Positions 30,201 to 42,200 of a stretch of DNA of 64,000 bases are shown here, in pieces. How positions within the stretch are numbered: position 1 is the first letter of the stretch; each line of letters starts with the position of its first letter. The stretch is from Gibbula magus. Lineage: Eukaryota > Mollusca > Gastropoda > Trochida > Trochidae. The notes beneath the pieces were generated by a model. It searched no databases and was not told where the DNA came from. It saw nothing but the letters and a program-made list of their open reading frames with translations. The stretch spans positions 36,839,548 through 36,903,547 of the forward strand of contig OW388299.1 of NCBI GenBank assembly GCA_936450465.1, read 5' to 3'. Made by a program: the position numbers and the translations under genes.

Positions 30201-33200
30201 GTGGCTCTTTATTTTCTTGATTAATTTTTAGCTCATCAGGCCTAAAAGGCCGGTTGGACTTTGGGTATGGACCAGATGTCCAACTTCCATCCAGCATCTA
30301 GCATCCATAAACTTTTCTCATTTTCAACTTCTCCTCCAGAAATGCATGTTGCACCTCAAAAGGTGAAATTTTGTAAGGAGGTATTTTGCACATTGGGGAT
30401 AAAAGGTTGTACATTTGGTCCTGACAGTTTCTCTTTAGAAACCAGTTATGCTAGAAAGCTCAAATTTGGAAAATATCCTCATCTTTTGACAGAGACTACG
30501 ATTAGTAAATTCCATTATCACATGAAAAAATAAAAAGTGTGACAGGACAGGGATGTAACTTATTGAAAGTTGCACACCCCTTAATGATAAAATATTCAAT
30601 GGTATAATATATAATATATGTGAATGGTAATAAGTTTTCAAATGAGCTGAATTTCATGTCTGTAACATGTCTGTAAAAATCAGGGAGAGATAAAAATGTA
30701 TTTTGTCAATTTAGATTTTGTTCCTTTTACAAACAACAAGCCCGGTTGCTAGGAAAGACGTATTGTTCTTTCAAAGGTCAAACCCTGGTATTTAAATATC
30801 AAACTCATGGACTAAGTAATCATTGTGTAGGTCAATTACTTACAAAACAAAATAGGGATGTTTCACCTATTTCCTGCACTACTGCTATATACAGCTCCTG
30901 TCACTTTGTCAACATCCATTAACGTTCCAACCGCAAGGCCTTAATGATAAGATCGTGGGTTAAAACTTTCCACCCCGTTTTTTCATTATCCTTGTATGTA
31001 TGCCTTCAGTTGTTATGGTACTGCATGCTCACTCAGCTTGATGACAACTCTTTGCTTCCAGAGACTCAACCACTTCCTCTCAACCTGCACAGCAGTTGCC
31101 TCCCCTTAATGCCTCTACGCTAGGTACTGCAAAAATTGTAACTGTTTCAGACTTTGATGCAAAATCCAAAACATGGGTCAATGAACCAGTGCTCATGATC
31201 AAACTGAAAGATTGCAAAGATTCTTTGGATTTATGTTCAAATGAAAAACTTTCATTTAACAATAGTATGTTAAAAATTGAAGCTTAGTAGTAAGTTAGTA
31301 AGTAAGTAAAGCTTTGACAACAAACCGGCCGTTACTGAAAGCCAAGCGTACATTGACCAAACAGATGAATCCAAAAAAGACACCAAAGCAGGTGACAAAG
31401 CAGACAACAAGATGTGACATCTGTGGTTGCAGTTGCAATGCCTCAAGATACCCATCCCACATCAGAAGGACCCATCTGCCCAGCCCCTTCAGTGTTGTCC
31501 CATTCACAACAGTCATCTGACATGATGCTTGTTGCTGTTCAGATGTTGGCCGAGTGGATGCTAGGTCGAGGCAACACTGTCCGTGATCTCATGAACTTCA
31601 TCAACGAGAACAAGATGTTCACGGAGGAGTATGTCATTGATCCTGACACCAAATCGCAGATGACCTTCATCAGCAGACGGCAGTATTGGAATATCAAATG
31701 TATCAAATTTTGAAAATCTTCTGAATTGCTGATTACATGTTAGTCTGTATGACTTTTCCTTGCTTAGAATTAAATTGAAATCGATCAGCATTTATCGTTG
31801 TGCATTTGTGGTTTGCTGGACTCTTACATACGTACATTATACCACTGACACGTGTATTGTGTGATCTGCATGTCTTCTAGCCACCCTGTGAAATGTGATC
31901 AACAAAACTGAAAATTGACATTCTGAATGAATGGCTTCACTTCATATATCAGATCATGTGCTAGTCTTATCATGTTGTCAAATGTAACGTCATCAAAATA
32001 GTACGCTCTGTAATCTGTTTCAACTAGATTGTGTTATAAACCATAAACACACATGGATGTCCCCTCGAATTTCACTTCCACAAAAAATATCCTGATAGAG
32101 CCCTCTCTTTAAATGCTGACTCCCAGGGCTCTAGCAAGCACCATGTCAGATTTTAAGCCCCTGGGTTTATTAGAGGAAATATGGTACTTTGTTAGATATG
32201 GAAAATGTAAATTACAAAAAATGTAGTGGCCACTTTTGGGTTATGTGAGATTTTAGAAAATGAATGCCGATGGTCCATGTGACTTACAAATCTACATACA
32301 TACAAAATTTTGTGTTTCAAATTCAATGTATCAATGTTTACAGTTTTACATCATTCAATGTATACCAATGAATGCATTTTGCCAGTAGAGTAGATCCTAT
32401 TTAAACATGTGTAGATGAGTTCACTGCTGTCTAAGATCTTAGTGTCTGGTGGCTACGTGGTATAGAAAAGGTAATTAGTTGCCTTTTATTTGTTTTTTCG
32501 TTGATTGTTAATTGCACAATCCTGCTGTGTCAAATGTTTCTTGATTTAAAAGAAAATATTGATCATTGGTGATTAATTTCATTGTCCTTGATTACTTCAC
32601 AGGTTTATGTTTTTCTGCATACAGTCAACCAGCGATAATCCGGCCACCGATAATCCAAATCTCGCAGTTTCCGAACGATAGGAATATGTAACCAAACTAA
32701 TCTCTATAGTAGTCCTCAGTACTCAGTAGTCCGAACATTTCACTATCCGAATGTTTTTGATGAAAAACGGAAGCGTTCGGATTATCGAGGCCTGACTGTA
32801 CTGTAACTGTTTGATAGTTGAGGATGTGGGTTCCATTCCTATAAGAGACTTGTCCCTAAATAGTGAGGGCGGGATAGCGTAGTGGTTATTGTGTTCCGCT
32901 TTAGATCAAGAGGTCCGAGTTTGAATCCCACCAGGGTCTATGCAGCTGATTTCCACAATGGAGTTCCAACATTTGCCATGGTGATATGATGATATAAAAT
33001 TAAAAATTATCTTATGTGTAGTTTCGTTTACTGTGGAGACATTTTTTTGCACATCCTTATGTTGGAATTTACATTTATTTACAAGCTAGTTTTCTTCTTC
33101 ACCTTGTATCATAATTTTTTTTTCTCAAAATTTAAAAAAACTTGTTGACTATTTTCAAGCTTCCAAAGCCAAAACATTTGAGACATTATATAAATTCATT

Positions 33201-36200
33201 TGAGGCAATTACACATTATTTACATGACGCAGCAGGCATCCTGGTATTGTGACTTAACAGCATGTGTACCTAACTGATTTAACAAATTGAGTTTTGACTG
33301 TTCAGTCTAATGTCAAGTCATGTTCTAATCAGTTTGTGCATGCTTCAAATTGTTGGTTAATCATCCTTAATCATGAAGTAGAAGGGAAAATTAATCGGGC
33401 AATTTTTGTCTGTCCCACAAAATTTTAGGACAGCCTTGCTACAAAACTAAAGTAAAAACAGAAATCCTTAGTTCGGGTTCCGTTGCCAATATGGATTATA
33501 TGATGTAGATTGTTGAAATCTTAAAAGTGACCAAAAGCAGCTCCAAAGGTCAGGGCCATGTTGCACAAAGTGTTGAGGTACCTTATGCCACTAAGATAGC
33601 CTTGGTGCAATGTTTAAAAGTGATGTTAACCCTTACGTTGCGTATATATATTTTACCCTTTTTAGCCCCTGTGGCGGAATTTACAGGCTCGCAGCTCGCA
33701 GCAGTAGTTTGAGCTTAGGCACTAACGAGCTCTGCTGGCGGAATTTCCAGGCGGCGATTCCGGTACCGTTTTTACGAAATATACCGCATCTACATGGCGA
33801 ATACGGGCTATATACGGGCGTTGAATACAAATTCAAGTCGCGGCACCCGTACACAAATGGTTGCTTTATACCCGCATCTTTGAATTATTTTTTTACGATT
33901 TTTCTTTACTTTTCTATTACTTTGTAAAGATTGTCTTTAATTCGGGCCTTATAACATCATGAATTTGGAGCGCGCTACTGAAATTTTTATATGGACTTGA
34001 AGACCAGATGTTTGTCTTTACAATGATATAAAAAATATTAGAATGCGACCTATGGTTATAATTCTATTGTCATCTAAAGTTTGTCTTTATTTCCAGCTTC
34101 ATGAAATCAAAACATCTGAGCGCGCATATTGCGAAATTTATATGGGCTTGTAGATAGTTTATTCCTCTTTACAATGACGTAAAAATTATTAGAATACGAC
34201 TTATGGTTCAGAAAATATAACCAACCAAAGGAGAGTGACGCTACCCCGACAGTACCACGTGAATGGTCCCGACGCGCACCAAGTTACTGGCACTGCTTGG
34301 TCCCCCCGGGACTGTGCTAATTACAGTACCGTTACCTCCTCGAGACCTCCTCGAGACCTCCTCGAGGGAGCCAGAGCCGAGCGCGCGTGGAACTAATGGG
34401 TACTAATGAGCACAGCATACACTAATCACCGCGGCGAACGCAATACATGTTGCGCGGTGTAAAGTTTGTCTTTATTTCCAGCTTTATAAAATCGTAAATT
34501 ATTTTGCGCGCATGCGAAACACGTATGTACTTGAAGACAATTTATTCCTCTTTACAATGATATAAAAATTATTGGAATACGTCAAATGGTTCGCAATAAA
34601 TGAAGAGCGTAAGGAAGGCACCCCCAGTACTTAGAAAATTCATTTTTTGAAAAACTAACTTTTTGCGACATCTGGCGCATCATTTGCCGCATGTTTATTT
34701 TTCGCTGCGCATATACATATGATACATGGAATTGAAGACAATTTATTGCTCTTTACGATGATGTAAAAAGAAAAAAAATGCGCAACTTCGTTCGGAAGCT
34801 ATAGCGGGCCAAATGAAGGTACCCTCGGTACTTTGAGGCAACTTTTTGACTATCGCGCATATCGGGGCACGTGCCGCAACTTTAGTTTTTCGTGCGCATG
34901 TATAAATTTTATATTGAATCAAAGCCGAATCTTTCCTCTTTACCCCATGTAAGTTTTATGAAAATCGGCCACCCGGTTCAGCATTTATGGGTGTTTTTTA
35001 TGATGCGGTTCTGGCTGAACTTCCAATGAAAGCTCGCATTCACTTTCTCTGTCTCTTTGATAAAATAAAAAATATTTTATTTGCAATGACATGTATTACA
35101 ATGAAATTACAATGCATTTACGTACAAATATACACAATATTTACCTGCGGTTGTGCGCAGAACAGCTTTAGGGACCTAACAAGGTATGTATATAATGTGT
35201 ATATACTGGTTGTCCACACTTCGGCTCTCTTTACTTTCAATTTTCTTCTTCTTCATTCCCTTCTTCATTTCTTTCTTTTTCCGTGGCAGTGATGTAAGCC
35301 CTGGAATAGTCAGTGGCGGTGTGGTACAGTTTGAAGCATGGTGCGGCGCACAGAGAAACATTACAATCTGTACATTCATAAGAAGACTCTCTGCCTACTC
35401 GTTTTTTCTTCCTTGCTGGCCCATTGCCTTCTTCAATCTGTTTTGCGAGGACGGCGCGTTTTGCCTTAGAGCATACCACACACATCCTTGTGACGTTTTT
35501 CTTCCTTCCGACAGGCTCAATCTTCGTCGGAAAGTGACGTCCATGAAGACGAGTGACACTCTCGTCGCTCGTGCTCGGCCGACCACGGGGACGTCTGCAA
35601 AGTGATGGAACTTGTTCCTTGTCCGCAAATGTTACTATATGTTGCGCCAAAGCCTTCCTGTATTCCCGACTTGTTTTTAGAGGTTTATCTTTGCTGTATT
35701 CTTTATAAAGGATGTAAGAGTTCAACATGGCAACGTTGAGAACGTGAAACCAAACCCGTTTCCACCACTTCAGGGTCTTCACTCGGAACGGCGTGTACGA
35801 CAACATCTGGTCGGCCCGATCAACACCTCCCATGTACTTGTTGTACGTTGTTACAATGCGCGGCTTGAGAACTGGTTCCCCTGTTGCCCGGTTCTTCTTC
35901 CCTGTTTGTTCAAGTTGTGTATCTTCAACAGTAGACATGAGAAGCACTGATTTTCTATCTTCGTAGCGAAGAACGAGTAGGCCATGGTTGTGAGAAACTG
36001 TCATGTCCCCTTGCTTGGCTTTCTTTTTAGGTTTCTTGACTGAATCAGGAAGTCCCTTTCGATTGGCTCTCAACGTCCCCGTGGCACCTATTCCCCGCTC
36101 CCACAAATTTATGTACAGATTTGTGGACGAATAGTAGTTGTCAATAAAGATGTGATGCCCCTGTCCAACGTAGTCGTTCACCAAGTCCATGACTACATCA

Positions 36201-39200
36201 TAAGTTTTGCCACCTTCAGAAACCGGTTCATTCGTTTTTCCAGTGTAGAGTTTGAACTTGCAAACGTATCCGTTGTGCGAGTCACACAACATGAAAGCCT
36301 TTATCCCATACTTCTTAGGCTTGTCGGGAAGATAAACTTTGAAAGATAAGTTACCTTTCCAGGGCACCATGCCCTCGTCGACTGAAATGTTTTGATGCGG
36401 TTTATACACTCTTGAAAAACGGTGAACTATCCGGTTATACAAGTGTCCCAGTTTATTTATTGGTGAAAAGCACGGGGTGTTACGGCCCGGCATCCTCCTG
36501 TTGTCAGCCAAGTGTAGGTAGGTTATAAGAAGCCAAAACCTGTCTCGGGGCATGCACTTGGCGAAGAAAGGCGTTGAGGTAACATCACTTGTTGACCAGT
36601 AATCAGCAAAGTTTCTCTGCACAACCAATGACATGGCAATTGTCATGGCTACAAATACCTTCATCTCTTCTGCATTAGTGTCTTGCCACTGTTGCATTCT
36701 TGAACGGGGTCTTAGAATTTTGTCCTCCATTGCTTGTTTGAAATATCTATTGGTTTCCGTTGCCATATCCTCATAGTCATCATTATGTATAAACAAATTG
36801 AAAAAGTCAATAGGTTCAGGGTTCTCAGGAAGTTCTATGAACTGGCGCAACCCAGTTTGACCAGTGAAAGGCAAGTTTACACGTGGCCGCGGACCATCCA
36901 CCCACTCATCAAACGTCTGTGAATTATCATGATTATATTGTGGTATTTCGGCAAACTCCTCCTCAAAACCACTAAAGTCTTCTTCGGTGGAATTACCGGC
37001 GGCTAGAATCTTTCTGGCAATCTCTGTCTCTATATCACTCAGAGCATCTGTGTCACCATGTTCACTATCTATTACAGTGTCCCGATCATATGCATCATCA
37101 CTGTCTAAACCACTGCTACCATCACTGTCAGTTGACTCCATATCAGAGGCTTCATCAGCATGGATCTCGTTGATGAAGTCGTCGTCGCTTGAAACGGCTT
37201 CAAAGCTGCGTGTCCTAGTATGCAACGTCCTAGGCCGTCGCAGGGCCTTGCGTCCACGTCCGCGCAGCATTCTGCTTCAACCTGTAAATGAATGAAAATG
37301 CGTTAGATGTATGCAACATATAACATGTGATTAGAGACAATAAACATACAGAGATAATGAATGTGAGCTTCATGGACGTTCATTTGCCAGTTTCAGAACC
37401 TCCCGGCGCATCTAGGACGACTGCGCCGCAAGCGCCGACGGCTTCTGACATCGCGCCGATTTTTCCGACGCATATGTCAAACGGACCATTTTCTGATTTC
37501 CTCGGCGACGTGTAGCACCGGGCGCGAGGCCCGGAAAATAAACTACTATGTCAGGGAAGCTCGGGTTGTCAGTTGCCGAATGACTTCTCTTTTCGAGAAG
37601 CAGAGCATCCAAGGAGCGGTCTCTCGAGGCGGAGCCCGGACCCATGGGAGCATACTCCCATGCTCTCCGGGAATTCCCGTCCCCGTCTTCCGCGGCGGAC
37701 CCCGGATTCAATCGCGGGACGGGTGTCCCATTTTCTCTTTTGAGAACGAGAGACTCCGAGGAACAATCCTATGGGACGAACCCCGGATTCTATTGGGAAT
37801 GGGTTCCCATGCCCTCTCGACATATATAGCAGAAACCTTCATACCTCGGAATGACACGAACCTTTATTTCAAAGTAGAAAAAAAATAATAATTTGCACAA
37901 AAAGTTTGGGGGGTGGCGACCAAAAGCGGGGGGGTCCGCGCACCCCCCGGTAGATATTTATACTTGTGGGTCGGTCCCGAAGATGACGGACCACGCCCAT
38001 GTTCATGGGAATTTTTTCTCATTATGTCATGGTGAATCCCGTCGGAAATTCCCCTGCTCACGAAAAAACTAATACCTAAAAAAGTAATTGTGATACAAAA
38101 GAACTTTTGTAATAAAAGTGGTGAGGAATCAAATTCTCCATCTGCTCAGTTCAGTCCGCTACACATATAAATAATTCTTCAAATCTTATTGAATGAAACG
38201 TCTTTTATTCAATAATGTAAAAGATAAAATAATAAATTCAATTCAAATGGTTTGGAAAGGTGCGCCCTCGCATTTGAATTTTAGAAATAAAAACCTTTCG
38301 CAAATGGCATCAATAACAAAAATGTTCACGCATTTTTAGAAACTCCGAAAAGTGAAATATTTTCCTGAGAAAATATTCCCACGAAAAGGCTTTTCCCCGA
38401 GCGGCGGGTCCCGTACTCAAATATATTTTCACTTTTATGTTATATTTTTTTTCTCCAAAACTGGAAACAAAATTCCGTCATGACAGTTGTTCATCGTTTA
38501 TAAAGCTCTATATTTGCGTATCAAAAGAACAGTATTTTAGTTATATATTATCATACTTCTTCACTTATGCGTACATCAATATTGCGGCTCTTCGCGCATG
38601 CATAGTTCTTCCCAAAAACATGCACATTATATCTGGAATTAAAGACAATGTTTTTCTCTTTACAATGATGTAAAAATTATAAAAATCGGACTTGCGGTTC
38701 AAAAGTTATGAAGTGCGAAAATTATACCTTTTGGCGCGGCGCTTTGCGCATGCAGAGTTCTTCCCGAAAACATGCGCATTATACATGGAATTGAAGACAA
38801 TGTTTTTCTCTTTACAATGATGTAAAAATTATAAAAATCGGACTTGCGGTTCACAAGTTATAAAGCCCGTAATGATGGTATATGCTAAGAGCGCCACTTA
38901 TTCAAAGCCGAATATCACCTTCTGCGCGACACCTGGCGCATCAAAAGTTATTGCCGAAAATACACGTATTTTATATGGAATTGAAGACAATTCTTTTATC
39001 TATATACTGATAAAAAAATTATGAAAATATCCCAAGTAGTTTCTTAGAAATAGAGCGCCGAGGCATGTTGGGGTAAATGCGCCACATGTATCAAAATTCA
39101 AAAGTGCGAAAGTCGGCTATCTCTGTGCGATTGCTGTATTTTCAGTTATGTTAGCGCAATTGCGATTTTTATATGGGAATAAAGGCCATTCTTTCCTCTT

Positions 39201-42200
39201 TATTTTGGTATAAAAAAAAATGAAAACAACCAATTGGTTCATATGATACGAAGTGCGAGAGAAAGGTAGCTTATCGCAATATCTTCCCGTAATTAGAAGC
39301 TATCTGCCCATGTGGCGAGATGCGAGACAGATAAGCATAGGCTATCTGCCCATGTGGCGGGATGCGAGACAGATAAGCCTGTACGGGCCTATCTCACCCC
39401 GGGGCAGTGCAGACACTTAGGTGCTAATTAGCCGCCGGGCAGTGTAGCCATCGGAGCGAAGCAGGACAAAATTGGCCTTTTGTAAAGCTAATTATCGATG
39501 CGTTACGGCTCAACAATGCACACGCAAATTGGTGTGAATTTTGCTGGACGTTCTGACCAGACACTGAAGAAAGTTTTATTCTCATTGCGGGCTGCGAGGC
39601 ATAAATACAGCCATTCTCATGCAGCGAGTCGCGGAAACAATCGACTCGGGACCCGGTATGGCAGATAGCCAAGTACATAGACAGCCGTGAATTATTCTAA
39701 GTAAGCGATCCGGGATCCGTATACAGACACCTCGGAATCGCTTATAGCCCGCCCGGATAATTCCAGGACCCGCATGTTAAGGGTTAAGGCTGACCTTGCT
39801 GCTTAGATTGTTTTATGCAAAGAACCACTTCTCCTGTAAACCTTTGTCCTCTCTATAACTGAAAGCTGTAGGAAGCTGAAACCTTGTACATGTTTCCTTT
39901 GGCATCAGTTGCAGTGTTTATAAACTGTAATTTTGGGCAACAGTCAGACCTCAAATATTGCTCACGTTCTACAACCTATTTTGACAATCAGGTCTTTGAT
40001 TTATTTTGTGGGGTCGGATAGTGCAGTGGTTAGCACCTTCATCTTTGGATGAAGTGGTCCGTGGTTCAAATTCCGCCAGGGGCTTAGCAACTTGGTCTGC
40101 CAGAGAGTTGGTGTAATGCTACACTTAATTTTAGCGCAGTACCATCCATAGTTCATAGTTTATTGCAGGCTTTCTCCCTGCAATAATACTAGCAGCCGTT
40201 ATATAAGTGATGTATTCTTGAAAGTGGTGATGATACCCAAGTTGACTCGCCTCACCTATTTATTTTGAAAATATAAAGCCTGTCGATTAACCAAGCTCGG
40301 TTGCTTTGTATGTTGTGCCCTCAACATGTACATTAAAATTGTCAAATAATAAATAGAGTTTGGGTATTGTTGACCAGGTCGACAAATACTTATCATCCAT
40401 TTTCATTTAACTTTTACTAATACTTTATGTCACAAGAAGCATTGTTTTCATTTATGTTGTTTTCATTTTCATCAATGGGTTATCTGATTCATACTTCATC
40501 ATTATACTTATATTATATCAATTACTGTTCCTTGTAATCAGATATCTTTGGAAACCGCCCTTTGTCATGAATATAAAGTTTCTAAATGTTTTTTTCATTC
40601 ATTAAAATTCACTCGTCCAGTAAAGGATGGATAATGTAACAACTGCTAGTGCAAAGATTTAGTTACAATTTCAAGACAATATGATGTTAATATATTTGAC
40701 TAATCAACAGTCATTTCGACAATTTCAGGAAGTACTAGTGTGAACAGTGGATATCTAGTGTTTTGACATGATATCAACATCAACACTTGATTTAGCTGTT
40801 CATGTAATTATACCCCCGCCTTACAGCATAAGCGGGGGTATAGCGTTCATTCTTTCTGTCCGTCCGTCCTATGCATGCTAGCTTCATCAAACTTCATACA
40901 AATGTCAACCATGATCCCTAGTTGTGCCTTTTGAGGGTTAGAAATATTTCTGAATTTTAATTTTTGCGGTTTTCATGGAAACGTGACTAAAAAGCGACTC
41001 TTTGAGGAAGTCATTTTGTGCGGAGCAGATCTCCCAAACTATACATGCTAGCATCACCAAACTTAATACACATGTCAACCATGATGCCTAGTTGTGCCTT
41101 TTGAGGGTTAGAACTATTTCTGAATTTCATTTTTTTCGGTTTCCATGGAAACGTGACTAAAAAGTACTAAAAAGTGACTCTTTGAGGAAGTAATTTTGTG
41201 CGGAGCAGATCTCCAAAACTATGCATGCTAGCTTCATCAAACTTGATACAAATGTCAACCATGATCCCCAGTTGTGCCTTTTGAGGGTTAGACCTATATC
41301 TGAATTTTATTTTTTGCGGTTTCCATGGAAACGTGACTAAAAAGTACTAAAAAGTGACTCTTTGAGGAAGTCATTTTGTGCGGAGCAGATCTCCAAAACT
41401 ATGCATGCTAGCTTCATCAAACTTGATACACATGTCAAACAGGATCTCTAGTTGTGCCTTTTGAGGGTTAGACCTATATCTGAATTTTATTTTTTGCGGT
41501 TTCCATGGAAACGTGACTAAAAAGTACTAAAAAGTGACTCTTTGAGGAAGTCATTTTGTGCGGAGCAGATCTCCAAAACTATGCATGCTAGCTTCATCAA
41601 ACTTCATACAAATGTCAACCATGATCCCTAGTTGTGCCTTTTGAGGGTTAGAACTATTTCTGAATTTTAATTTTTGCGGTTTTCATGGAAACGTGACTAA
41701 AAAGCGACTCTTTGAGGAAGTCATTTTGTGCAGAGCAGATCTCCAAAACTATGCATGCTAGCTTCATCAAACTTGATACACATGTCAAACAGGATCTCTA
41801 GTTGTGCCTTTTGAGGGTTAGACCTATATCTGAATTTTATTTTTTGCGGTTTCCATGAAAACATGACATAAACAGGGACTCTATAGAGAAGTCTTGTTGT
41901 CCGGACCATATCTCCCATACTATGCATGTCAGCTTCACTTAACTTGATACAGAGGTTAACTATGATCCCTAGATGTGTCTTTTCAGGGTAAGACCAGTAT
42001 GCAAATGCTATTTTTGGATGGTTGCTATGGAAACATGACTTCAACAGTGACTATGTAGAAGTCATTTTGTCCTAAGCATATCTCCTGTACTACATTTGAA
42101 AGCACTACCAAACTTGAAACACATGTCAACCATGATCCCTAGATGTGCCTTTTGACAACTGGACCTTAATTATATAGCTTACATCTTCCAATGTTATGTA

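Larger units (their letters stand above)
33630..39783 (-). mobile_element. piggyBac-family transposon, about 6.15 kb, with TTAA flanks
   Basis: The element starts CCCTTACGTTGCG and ends, reading inward on the other strand, CCCTTAACATGCG. It is flanked by TTAA at 33626-33629 and 39784-39787, the signature of piggyBac insertion. It carries one intact transposase gene on the minus strand (35237-37270). Direct, diverged repeats of about 150-190 bp lie on both sides of the gene. It sits in WDR59 intron 2 in antisense orientation. The terminal repeats are short and only about 10 of 13 bases match, so the ends could belong to a composite element. A fragment of its left end recurs at about 42899-43012. 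Confidence 0.85.

Noticed and set aside
31314..31520. A C2H2 zinc-finger gene
   Set aside because: One finger-like motif in a short frame that overlaps another plausible frame is not enough to call a gene.
37412..37888. Several overlapping open frames in the GC-rich block upstream of the transposase
   Set aside because: GC-rich DNA has fewer stop codons; the frames overlap on both strands and have no domain character.
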